From assembly GCF_009712225.1 (NCBI RefSeq), contig NZ_WASP01000006.1, positions 645,273 through 709,272 of the forward strand: DNA of 64,000 bases, read 5' to 3'. The translations under genes and the position numbers were made by a program. The DNA comes from Desulfovibrio sp. (GTDB lineage Bacteria; Desulfobacterota; Desulfovibrionia; Desulfovibrionales; Desulfovibrionaceae). This document shows positions 19,612 through 26,777 of this stretch, one piece after another. How positions within the stretch are numbered: position 1 is the first letter of the stretch; each line of letters opens with the position of its first letter. Under the pieces are notes generated by a model, which was given only the letters and a program-made list of their open reading frames with translations, searched no databases and was not told the DNA's origin.

Positions 19612-19979
19612 AATGCCTCACAAAAGTGATTTATCGAATTTTTGGAGTAAGTTGTTCAATCAAATTTAGCAATAAATCGATAAATGACATTTGCATAGAT
19701 TTTTATCAAGCAAGTTTGACGCCTGGATTAACTGCCTTATGCACGAGACGAAGTGCATTTTCTCAGAGCAGTTGAATACGTTGAAGACTTATTTTTTCAT
19801 TGATACATTTTGAGAAAAGATTAGGGATAAAAAATTGAAGGCTCGCAAAGCAGCAGCAAATCCATCGATGCCGCTGTACTTTGCCTTGCCATGTTCAAGG
19901 GACAAAGCCCCAGCCTTAGTTGGCTGTTGAGCAGGAAATAGGCCGGGCGCTCTGCGCGGCTTAAATAATGGAGGTTCCC
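19612..19979. other. AT-rich divergent intergenic region
   Basis: These 368 bases separate the unknown membrane protein (minus) from the GrlR-like gene (plus). No convincing coding frame or terminator is seen. Promoters for both flanking genes are expected here. Confidence 0.5.
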
Positions 19980-20330
19980 ATGCAAACAGGTATCTATGCG
20001 TTGCAGTATGCGAATGATCGTGACAGCGGAGCGGGTATTCTGGTCATAATGCCGGATGGCAAGCTTGCAGGCGGCGACCACTCCTTCACCTACACCGGGC
20101 AATGGCAGCAGCAAGGGGATGGCATAACCGCTGTGCTCCTGGCCAAAAAGCACAGACTTGCTTCTGGCGTTTCTATTTTTGGCCCGGTGGAAAAGCTCAC
20201 CATTGACGGCAGCGGAACTATCGGCGGCATGGGCACAACAGCAACAACACCCATTCAGCTCACCGCCACCGCCCGCGAGTTTCCGGGGATAAAAATTAAT
20301 GCGGTGCTGACCCTATTGGAAACATTGTAA
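19980..20330 (+). CDS. GrlR-like small regulatory-domain protein
   Basis: A 116-residue protein starting at the ATG at 19980, because GGAGG at 19970-19974 would overlap an upstream ATG but is well placed for this one. The pattern MQTGIYALQYAND...GAGILVIMPDGKLAGGDHSFTYTGQW resembles the GrlR fold, a small beta-barrel first described as the negative regulator of a type III secretion island. A Gly-rich second half (GVSIFGPVEKLTIDGSG) fits the repeat strand pattern. In this setting it is more likely an element-borne regulator or ligand-binding protein than part of a secretion system, as none is present. Its partner is unknown. Confidence 0.6.
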   Translation: MQTGIYALQYANDRDSGAGILVIMPDGKLAGGDHSFTYTGQWQQQGDGITAVLLAKKHRLASGVSIFGPVEKLTIDGSGTIGGMGTTATTPIQLTATAREFPGIKINAVLTLLETL

Positions 20331-20408
20331 TCCACTAAGAATAGCATCCGTATTTCGCAATTTTTTTGGTCAGCAGAAAAAACTGTAATAAGTAGCGAGA
20401 ACTCATCT

Positions 20409-21257
20409 ATGAATAAAAATACAGATGAACTTCCACCCACAAAAATAACTCAATCAACATTTCACTCACGGCGGAAGTCCCCACGCTTGCTTTCTGGGTC
20501 ATTAATACTCGACCTTCCAGATATTTTGACAAAAAATTTTATTCCATTTTTAAGGGCATTTCCTAGGGTTAGGATAGCGTTAATCGCTTTTCTTTGCTTC
20601 TTTTTATTATCAGCCCTAATCTGCAAATTATTTTTTGCTGATTATTTTGAAAAATTCAATGCATTATCAAATGATGGTTTATTTGTAACAATAATTTTAT
20701 GTGCAATATTACTTTTTTATACTTTTATTTCGTTTACAAAATTTAACTTCAATGAACCTTTTTCATTAAATCTTGAAAGAATTTGGGAGGAACGAGAAAA
20801 ACTTCAATTGCAGATAAGTTCTGATCAAAATGAAGTTTCATCTGAAAAAGATATATTTTATACTGTTCAGTTAAATATAAATAGACTTGATGAATATTAC
20901 ACAATAAACATTCGTCAGTCATATAGAAGTTTTAATATGAGTATTTTTTTGATAATAGCGGGCTTTATAACGCTAATCGCTGGTTTTTGGATATTTTATT
21001 TTGACGAAAATAGAAATATTACAATGGCAGTTGTTTCTGGGGTTTCATCCATCATAATGGAATTTATCGGCGGGACATGCTTCTACATCTATAATAAGAC
21101 AACAAAACAATTAAATAATTTTTATGATCGACTTGTTATTGCACAAGATACAATGTTAGCAATTAAGCTCTGCGACCAGATTGAACCACAGGAAAAGCAG
21201 CATGATGTTCGTCGTCAAATCATTGTAAGTCTTCTTGGTCGATGCAGAAGTATTTAA
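20409..21257 (+). CDS. Two-pair TM protein resembling the TRADD-N-associated membrane domain
   Basis: A 282-residue, strongly AT-rich gene. A first TM pair lies near residues 55-75 and 90-110. The C-terminal half holds a pattern recalled from the cyanobacterial TRADD-N-associated two-TM domain. It has a tyrosine-rich helix (RLDEYYTINIRQSYRSFNMS), two TM helices around a short loop, a TM-flanking SSIIMEFIGGTCFYIYNKT, and QLNNFYDRLVIAQDTMLAIKL. That domain is often attached to putative immune or conflict modules, so a defence role is possible. Here it carries an extra N-terminal TM pair in place of an obvious effector. The assignment is from memory of the motif. Confidence 0.55.
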   Translation: MNKNTDELPPTKITQSTFHSRRKSPRLLSGSLILDLPDILTKNFIPFLRAFPRVRIALIAFLCFFLLSALICKLFFADYFEKFNALSNDGLFVTIILCAILLFYTFISFTKFNFNEPFSLNLERIWEEREKLQLQISSDQNEVSSEKDIFYTVQLNINRLDEYYTINIRQSYRSFNMSIFLIIAGFITLIAGFWIFYFDENRNITMAVVSGVSSIIMEFIGGTCFYIYNKTTKQLNNFYDRLVIAQDTMLAIKLCDQIEPQEKQHDVRRQIIVSLLGRCRSI

Positions 21258-21314
21258 ATATTTTCAAGAATATTTTCTCAAAAAAATTGTTCACAAGGAT
21301 TTAAGGGAGCTATT

Positions 21315-21797
21315 ATGCCAAAATTTATTGATCCACATGATGCGTATTTGAGTTTTCGAGAAGAAGTTCAAAATGACAGCCTTCAGCTTGAATCATGCAA
21401 ACTCCATCCTGACATTAAGATGTATTTTGATGAAGTGGATTCTGGTGCTCGGTTTACCTATGCAACATTTAAAAATAAAATTGCAAAAGGCATTTTACAA
21501 ATAGCACAATCAGGATGGGATAACGGCATTCCGTACTTCCAACTCGGAATAGCAGTGGGCAAAGAGTTTCGCAAGCAAGGCGTTGGGGAACAACTCACCC
21601 GAAAAGCATTGGAAGAATTTTTAGAACGTTTTCCTATCCCAAAAGGTGAAAAACTTGGCATTGAAGCTGTCATATCAACAGCAAATATAGCTTCCCAAAA
21701 ACTCGCAGCAAAAATTTTCCCTAAACCACCGACGGCAATAACAGACAGTGTTTCTGGCAAACCAGCTCTCCACTATGAGTTTGTTAAAGAGGGATAG
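21315..21797 (+). CDS. GNAT-family N-acetyltransferase
   Basis: A 160-residue acetyltransferase-like protein. The acetyl-CoA binding block is visible: FQLGIAVGKEFRKQGVGEQLTRKALEEF, with the R/Q-x-x-G-x-G/A signature as RKQGVG, followed by the beta-5 region (LGIEAVISTANIASQKLA). The substrate is unknown. It follows the two-TM gene by 57 bases and shares its AT-rich composition, so the two may be co-transcribed. A GGGAG ribosome site precedes the ATG at 21315. Confidence 0.75.
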   Translation: MPKFIDPHDAYLSFREEVQNDSLQLESCKLHPDIKMYFDEVDSGARFTYATFKNKIAKGILQIAQSGWDNGIPYFQLGIAVGKEFRKQGVGEQLTRKALEEFLERFPIPKGEKLGIEAVISTANIASQKLAAKIFPKPPTAITDSVSGKPALHYEFVKEG

Positions 21798-22308
21798 CTT
21801 GTTCCATCACTTTGCAGCGTAAAAAGGCTACGACACAGAAATGCTAGGTGCCTAAAACACCTAGAACGCAACGGTGCCCGCGTTCCGTAAACAGCGTGTT
21901 TTTTTTGCGCCTGTGGTCTATCCACTGGGGGGCTTCTTCGTAATTATCTTCGGGTGTGGATGAGATACAATACCCACAAGGAAAAGTAGTCCGCTGACTG
22001 ACCAGGCGTGTTTGAGCAGGTTAACGCTCAGGCCCCCACCGTGCGGGTCACCCTGCCCTTGCTGGGTTAAACCCCAACAGCCATAACTATCAGCCCGCAG
22101 CCTCTTGAGGTTGCGGGCTTTTTTAGTGCACTACTTTAAGTTTTATGTATCACACTAAAATAACAGAATAAATTTCTTAAAGTTCTGTCTCCATTTTCTT
22201 CATCCTCCCTACCCTGCACTGACTCTCCCCCCACTCTGGGCATACACCCTCGCAAAAGTGACCTGCAAAATTGCGTCAGCCGGTGCCGCCTTCAGCAGCG
22301 CAGCAAGC
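21798..22308. other. Non-coding region before the integrase remnant
   Basis: About 510 bases with no supported gene. A T-less hairpin (CTAGGTG/CACCTAG) lies at 21844-21864, and a strong terminator at 22092-22124. The missing N-terminal two thirds of the integrase remnant would have occupied this stretch. Confidence 0.55.
22092..22124 (+). terminator. Intrinsic terminator of the cargo genes
   Basis: Stem AGCCCGCA/TGCGGGCT with an inner CCTC/GAGG pairing, followed by six T. It lies about 300 bases after the GNAT gene. Confidence 0.75.
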
Positions 22309-22628
22309 TTATGGGCACGCTCTGCAAACGGGCTGGTGTGAAGCCTTTTGGCTTTCATGCCATCAGGCATTGCTCGGCGGCGGTGACATTCAAGGCTATG
22401 GGCCTCAATGGCGCACAGGTATTCCTTGGCCACAGCCGTGCGACCACCACCGACCGCTATGTGCGGTCTGCGGGCCTGTATGGAAGTCAGGATGGAATCT
22501 TGGAGGCTTTGGGCCAGAGCATGATCGGCTCTGCGGCAGAGAATCTGCTGGAAAAAGTAATGCCCCACGAGGGTCAAGCTCGTGAGGCATCTTGTAACCA
22601 AGGCATTGTAACCAATGCCATACAGTAA
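22309..22628 (+). pseudogene. Truncated tyrosine integrase (C-terminal remnant)
   Basis: The frame encodes about 105 residues matching only the catalytic end of a tyrosine recombinase. VKPFGFHAIRH is shared almost word for word with the intact integrase at 9395-10741. VFLGHSRATTTDRYVRS follows with the catalytic His and the Tyr nucleophile. The core-binding domain and first catalytic Arg are absent, so it cannot be active. Its end lies 33 bases from the tRNA-Glu CCA end, the usual place for the element's own integrase. Confidence 0.85.
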
Positions 22629-22656
22629 TAGGGCAACTACGTTAACCCTTTGAATT

Positions 22657-22704
22657 CAATTGGCGTCCCCAAGGGGATTTGAACCCCTGTCGACGGCGTG
22701 AAAG
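22657..22704. repeat. Right attachment site inside tRNA-Glu
   Basis: The 48-bp copy of the direct repeat that forms the 3' half of the intact tRNA-Glu. It is identical to 10801-10848. Integration here keeps the tRNA whole. Confidence 0.92.
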
Positions 22705-22737
22705 GCCGTTGTCCTGGGCCGGCTAGACGATGGGGAC
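22661..22737 (-). tRNA. tRNA-Glu (anticodon TTC)
   Basis: A complete 77-nt cloverleaf with encoded CCA. The acceptor stem GTCCCCA pairs with TGGGGAC, with discriminator G. The anticodon loop is CTTTCAC, anticodon TTC. The T arm contains GTTCAAAT. Its 3' half is the integration target of the element to its left. Confidence 0.95.
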
Positions 22738-22999
22738 GCGTCGTGAAGGGTGTATCTACGGCAAAGGTTCTCAAGTGTCAAGCATGTGTACCAAATTTTC
22801 TAATTTTTTTTCAATGGGCATATGGGCAATGTGAAGGTATTGCTCCGCCGCCCTCGATGAGCATCCCCACTCGCGCAGCATACTGCCCGCGCCGCTCCCC
22901 AAGCGCATCAGCCGGCGGCGCACGTTTTTACACATTACGTGCGGCGCTTACCCCCTCTACACATTGCAAATTTGCCCCGGCCTGGGGTATACACACGCC

Positions 23000-24607
23000 A
23001 TGCAAAAATCTGGCAACACAACTCCCCGTTCCGGCAACGCGACGCGCTCTTCTGCCACGGCAGACAGCCACCGCGAAGAGCAACTGCGCCTTCTTCTGGA
23101 CCTTTCCAACGTGGTGAACTCTGCCACAGATGTGGGTGTTGCCTTGAACAAGGCGCTCCAGCTCATGGCAGAACACCTGCACATGATGCGCGGCGCCATC
23201 ACGCTCATTTCACCCAACAGCGGCGAGATACGCATCGAGGCTGCCTACGGCCTCAAACCAGCAGAGGCCCGCCGTGGCCGCTACGTTCGCGGCGAGGGCA
23301 TCACCGGGCGTGTCATCGAAACCGGGCGCTCCATGTACATATCTAATGTATCAGAAGAGCCCCTGTTTCTTAACCGCACGCGCTCGCGCGATCTGGGCAA
23401 GGAAGGTATTTCGTTCATCTGCGTTCCCATCCGGCTCAATGACCAGGTGGTGGGCGCTCTTTCTGTTGACCACCTGCTGGTCGACGACGCCACGCTTGAA
23501 GACGAAATGCGCCTGCTCACCATCATATCTACCCTGCTTGGGCATGCGGCCCTTGAATCGCAGGGCCGCATGGATGAGGAAGCATCCTCTCCGCTTAGGC
23601 CACGGGGCTTTGTGGGCAACTCTGAAGTGATGCAAAAGGTGTATGCGCAGATTGCACAGGTCGCCCCCTCAAGCACCACGGTTTTTCTGCAGGGTGAATC
23701 CGGCACGGGCAAAGAGCTGGCGGCACGCTCCATCCATTCGGGCAGTACGCGCGCCAACAAGCCCTTTATTTCGCTCAACTGCGCCGCTCTGCCCGAAAAC
23801 CTTATTGAAAGTGAACTGTTCGGCCACGAACGTGGGGCCTTTACCGGCGCAAATGCCACCCGCAAGGGGCGCTTTGAGCTGGCCAACGGCGGTACGCTGT
23901 TTCTGGACGAAGTGGGCGAGCTTTCGCTCATGACTCAGGCAAAGCTGCTGCGCGTGCTGCAGGAAAGGGCATTTGAACGCCTTGGCGGCATGGAAACGCA
24001 CTATGTGGACGTGCGCTTTATCACGGCCACAAACCGCGATCTTGAAAAAATGGTCGAAGAGGAAACCTTCCGTCGCGACCTTTTCTATCGCCTTAATGTC
24101 TTTCCCATCTTTTTGCCGCCGCTCAGCTTCCGGCCAGAAGACATCCTGCCGCTGGCAAACCACTTCATCAAAAAATACGCGCAGGCCAATGGCCGCAGCA
24201 ATGTGCGGCTTTCCCTCTCTGTTATGGACATGCTGCAACGCTACACGTGGCCTGGCAACATACGCGAGCTCGAAAACGTTATGGAACGCGCGGTGCTGCT
24301 GCTGGGCCGCGAAGGCCTGGTGCTGCCCCAGCACCTGCCCCCTGCCCTGCACGGCAGCCGGGCGGTTGTGAGCACAGGCCTTACGCCCGGCCTCATCCGG
24401 CAGGGGCTTTCCGGCAGTCTGCAGGAACAGCTGGACGAGCTCGAGCGCGCATCCATCACCGAGGCACTCGAATTCAGCCAGGGTCAGATGGGCAAAGCCG
24501 CAGCCAGCCTTGGTTTGACAGAAAGAATAATGGCTCTGCGCATGAAAAAATACGGCATCACCTACAAGGCGTTCCGCCCTGTTTACCGTAAGGGCGACGA
24601 TGAGTAG
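23000..24607 (+). CDS. NifA-like sigma-54-dependent activator (GAF-AAA+-Fis HTH)
   Basis: A 535-residue enhancer-binding activator; the ATG at 23000 is chosen over upstream TTG. A GAF sensor domain spans about 30-180. The AAA+ domain has Walker A GESGTGKE near 232, the sigma-54 loop GAFTGA near 277, Walker B GGTLFLDEVGEL and an arginine-finger region. A Fis-type helix-turn-helix ends the protein (MGKAAASLGLTERIMALRMKK). The architecture is that of NifA, but no nif structural gene is in the window. The next genes are amtB-PII-glnA behind a good -24/-12 promoter, so ammonium assimilation is a likely target (inference). Confidence 0.88.
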   Translation: MQKSGNTTPRSGNATRSSATADSHREEQLRLLLDLSNVVNSATDVGVALNKALQLMAEHLHMMRGAITLISPNSGEIRIEAAYGLKPAEARRGRYVRGEGITGRVIETGRSMYISNVSEEPLFLNRTRSRDLGKEGISFICVPIRLNDQVVGALSVDHLLVDDATLEDEMRLLTIISTLLGHAALESQGRMDEEASSPLRPRGFVGNSEVMQKVYAQIAQVAPSSTTVFLQGESGTGKELAARSIHSGSTRANKPFISLNCAALPENLIESELFGHERGAFTGANATRKGRFELANGGTLFLDEVGELSLMTQAKLLRVLQERAFERLGGMETHYVDVRFITATNRDLEKMVEEETFRRDLFYRLNVFPIFLPPLSFRPEDILPLANHFIKKYAQANGRSNVRLSLSVMDMLQRYTWPGNIRELENVMERAVLLLGREGLVLPQHLPPALHGSRAVVSTGLTPGLIRQGLSGSLQEQLDELERASITEALEFSQGQMGKAAASLGLTERIMALRMKKYGITYKAFRPVYRKGDDE

Positions 24608-24799
24608 AAAAATAAAAATCTACGCAAAGGTATATTTTTAGGAAGGCAGTTTTGGCCGATTTTTTTAAATTTTTTTAAATAAATTAATACAGTTACACAG
24701 AAAACACACCAAGTACTGCAACTTTGATCAATTATTTCTACATTTTTGTGTATTTTTGATTGTTTTCCGTAACTAGCGAAAATACAAAACAATATCTAA

Positions 24800-24847
24800 A
24801 GACCCTCCCCATGTCCCCCAATGGCGCATAGGGAGGGTCTTTTTTTT
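24800..24847 (+). terminator. Terminator after the NifA-like gene
   Basis: A perfect 10-bp stem AGACCCTCCC/GGGAGGGTCT with a 21-base loop, followed by eight T. Confidence 0.85.
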
Positions 24848-24971
24848 CAACACAAACGTAGAAATTATTCGATTCGTGCAAGAGTCTGCATTCACAGCAC
24901 CGCGCTCATTAAATTAAAAAATAATATTAAATCAGTATATTGAATAGTTTTAATACCGAGAAAAACAACTT

Positions 24972-24986
24972 TGGCACACTTCATGC
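24972..24986 (+). promoter_or_regulatory. Sigma-54 (-24/-12) promoter of the amtB operon
   Basis: TGGCACACTTCATGC matches the sigma-54 consensus TGGCAC-N7-GC, with GG at 24973-24974 and GC at 24985-24986 at the required spacing. Transcription would start near 24998, leaving a ~150-base leader before amtB. The adjacent NifA-like activator supports it. The upstream DNA (24848-24970) is AT-rich; no clear NifA-type TGT-N10-ACA site was found. Confidence 0.72.
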
Positions 24987-25151
24987 CTATACAGGTCATT
25001 GCTGCGGTGCTGTATCGCAGTAGTGGGCATGGCGCCGCCCACGAGGATGAGGTTTTATTAAACGCGGAACGGAACGACGGAAAACCAGCTAGCCGCACTG
25101 TGCGACTCACTGCCACCCTCACCGGTTCGAACTACGCTGAAGGATGTCCGT

Positions 25152-26360
25152 ATGAACGCCTCGGATACTGCATTTATTCTGATCTGCGCCTCGATGGTCA
25201 TGCTGATGACCCCGGCACTAGCCCTGTTTTACGGCGGCCTTGTTCGCTCCCGCAACATCCTGTCCACACATATGCACAGCTATGGCGCACTGGCGCTGAT
25301 CTCTGTACTGTGGGCCGTTGTGGGTTACACCCTGGCCTTTGGTGAAGACGTGGGCGGCATTATCGGCGACCTTTCCTACCTCTTCCTCAAAGGTGTTGGC
25401 GGCGAGTCGGCTCCTGCGGCCACACAGCTGCCCCATACGGTATTTATGGGTTATCAGTGCATGTTTGCTGCTCTTACCGTGGCCCTTATATCTGGTGCCT
25501 ACGCTGAGCGCATCCGCTTCTCTGCCATGCTTGTTTTCTCTGGCTTGTGGCTGCTCTTTGTTTACTCCCCCATGGCCCACTGGGTGTGGGGTGGCGGCTG
25601 GATGAGCAAAATGGGCGCCCTTGACTTTGCTGGCGGTGCAGTTGTGCACATGTCTTCTGGCGCGGCGGCTCTTGCCTGTGCCCAGGCCCTTGGACCGCGG
25701 CTTTCCACCGGCAGCTCGCATGCCACGCCCAACAACCTGCCCCTTACCCTGCTTGGCGGCGGCCTGCTGTGGTTCGGCTGGTTCGGCTTCAACGCTGGTA
25801 GCGCCCTGGTTTCCGGTCCTCTTGCTGGTCAGGCTCTTGTAACCACCCACATGGCTTCTGCCTGCGGTATTCTTGGCTGGATGCTCGTTGAATGGATTCG
25901 TACCGGCAAGCCCACAAGCCTTGGCGCCATCTCTGGTGCGCTGGCCGGACTTGTGGCCATCACCCCCGGCGCGGGCTTTGTTGAAGTGCTGCCCGCCATG
26001 CTCATCGGCTTTATTGGCGGCATCATCTGCTACGGCGGCGTGCTTCTCAAGAACAAGTTCGGCTACGACGACGCCCTTGACGTGGTCGGCATCCATGGCA
26101 TCGGCGGCACCTGGGGTGCGCTTGCCACCGGCCTGTTCGCCTGCGCGGCCATCAACAACAGCGACGGCCTCTTCTACGGCAATCCCGAGCAGGCCTGGAT
26201 CCAGATCGTGTCCATTGTAGCTACATGGGGTTATTGCTACATTGTTTCCCGAATCATCCTCTATGTGGTTGACGCTGTAGTCGGCCTGCGGGTTACGCCT
26301 GAGGAAGAATTCACCGGTCTCGATTTGAGCGAGCACAACGAACGCGGCTACTCCTTGTAG
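25152..26360 (+). CDS. amtB: Ammonium transporter AmtB
   Basis: A 402-residue, eleven-TM ammonium channel of the inner membrane. Typical blocks include FYGGLVRSRNILS, the GAYAERIRFSA loop, the pore region with WGGGWMSKMGALDFAGGAVVHMSSG, and GIHGIGGTWGALATGLF carrying pore histidines. It starts with MNAS and has no long signal peptide. It imports ammonium for the glutamine synthetase encoded downstream and can be plugged by the PII protein encoded 28 bases later. Confidence 0.95.
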   Translation: MNASDTAFILICASMVMLMTPALALFYGGLVRSRNILSTHMHSYGALALISVLWAVVGYTLAFGEDVGGIIGDLSYLFLKGVGGESAPAATQLPHTVFMGYQCMFAALTVALISGAYAERIRFSAMLVFSGLWLLFVYSPMAHWVWGGGWMSKMGALDFAGGAVVHMSSGAAALACAQALGPRLSTGSSHATPNNLPLTLLGGGLLWFGWFGFNAGSALVSGPLAGQALVTTHMASACGILGWMLVEWIRTGKPTSLGAISGALAGLVAITPGAGFVEVLPAMLIGFIGGIICYGGVLLKNKFGYDDALDVVGIHGIGGTWGALATGLFACAAINNSDGLFYGNPEQAWIQIVSIVATWGYCYIVSRIILYVVDAVVGLRVTPEEEFTGLDLSEHNERGYSL

Positions 26361-26388
26361 TCAACGGGAAACAGCAAAGGAACGACCT

Positions 26389-26727
26389 ATGAAAAAGCTT
26401 GAAATCATCATCCGGCCCAGCATGTTTGACAAGGTTAAGGACGCGCTTACCGACATGGGCATCCACGGCTTGAACTACGTTGAAATCAAGGGATTTGGTC
26501 GTCAGCGTGGGCACACCGAAGTGTATCGCGGCACCACCATGCAGGTAGATTGCCTGCCCAAGATCAAGGTGGAAGTAGTGCTGCACGACGACATGCTGGA
26601 AACTGTTCTGAATGCTGTGGTTTCCATCTCCCGCACGGGACAGGTTGGCGACGGGAAAATTTTCATCAGTGAAGTTTTGGACGCCATCCGCATCCGCACT
26701 GGTGAACGAGGCGACGAGGCTCTGTAG
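26389..26727 (+). CDS. glnK: PII nitrogen signal protein lacking Tyr-51
   Basis: A 112-residue PII trimer subunit. The T-loop is GFGRQRGHTEVYRGTTM: Tyr-46 is kept but position 51, the site uridylylated by GlnD in enteric PII, is Met. The B-loop (TGQVGDGKIFI) that binds ATP/ADP is intact. Position directly after amtB fits a GlnK that blocks the channel when nitrogen is plentiful. Without Tyr-51, control probably depends on nucleotide and 2-oxoglutarate binding alone. The symbol glnK is chosen from context; glnB is equally possible. Confidence 0.9.
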   Translation: MKKLEIIIRPSMFDKVKDALTDMGIHGLNYVEIKGFGRQRGHTEVYRGTTMQVDCLPKIKVEVVLHDDMLETVLNAVVSISRTGQVGDGKIFISEVLDAIRIRTGERGDEAL

Positions 26728-26777
26728 TCCGGGTATAAGCCTGTGTTAAGCAACAAAACGAGAAAGGAGACGAGGGT

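Larger units (their letters stand above)
10801..22704. mobile_element. 11.9-kb integrative element in tRNA-Glu (phage satellite or collapsed prophage)
   Basis: The boundaries are two identical 48-bp direct repeats (10801-10848 and 22657-22704). The right copy is the 3' half of an intact tRNA-Glu. Contents in order: D5-like helicase, iteron-like repeats, primase, small and large terminase subunits, AlpA-like protein, HigBA-type toxin-antitoxin, an unknown membrane protein, a GrlR-like protein, a two-TM protein, a GNAT and an integrase remnant. No portal, protease, capsid, tail or lysis gene is present, so it cannot make a virion alone. The left two thirds are GC-rich like the chromosome; 18.4-21.8 kb is clearly AT-rich, suggesting separately acquired cargo. 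Its own integrase is broken. The intact integrase just left of the repeat may serve the same site in trans (inference). Confidence 0.85.

Noticed and set aside
24660..24780. NifA-type upstream activator site (TGT-N10-ACA) before amtB
   Set aside because: TGT and ACA words occur in this AT-rich stretch but none at the required spacing.
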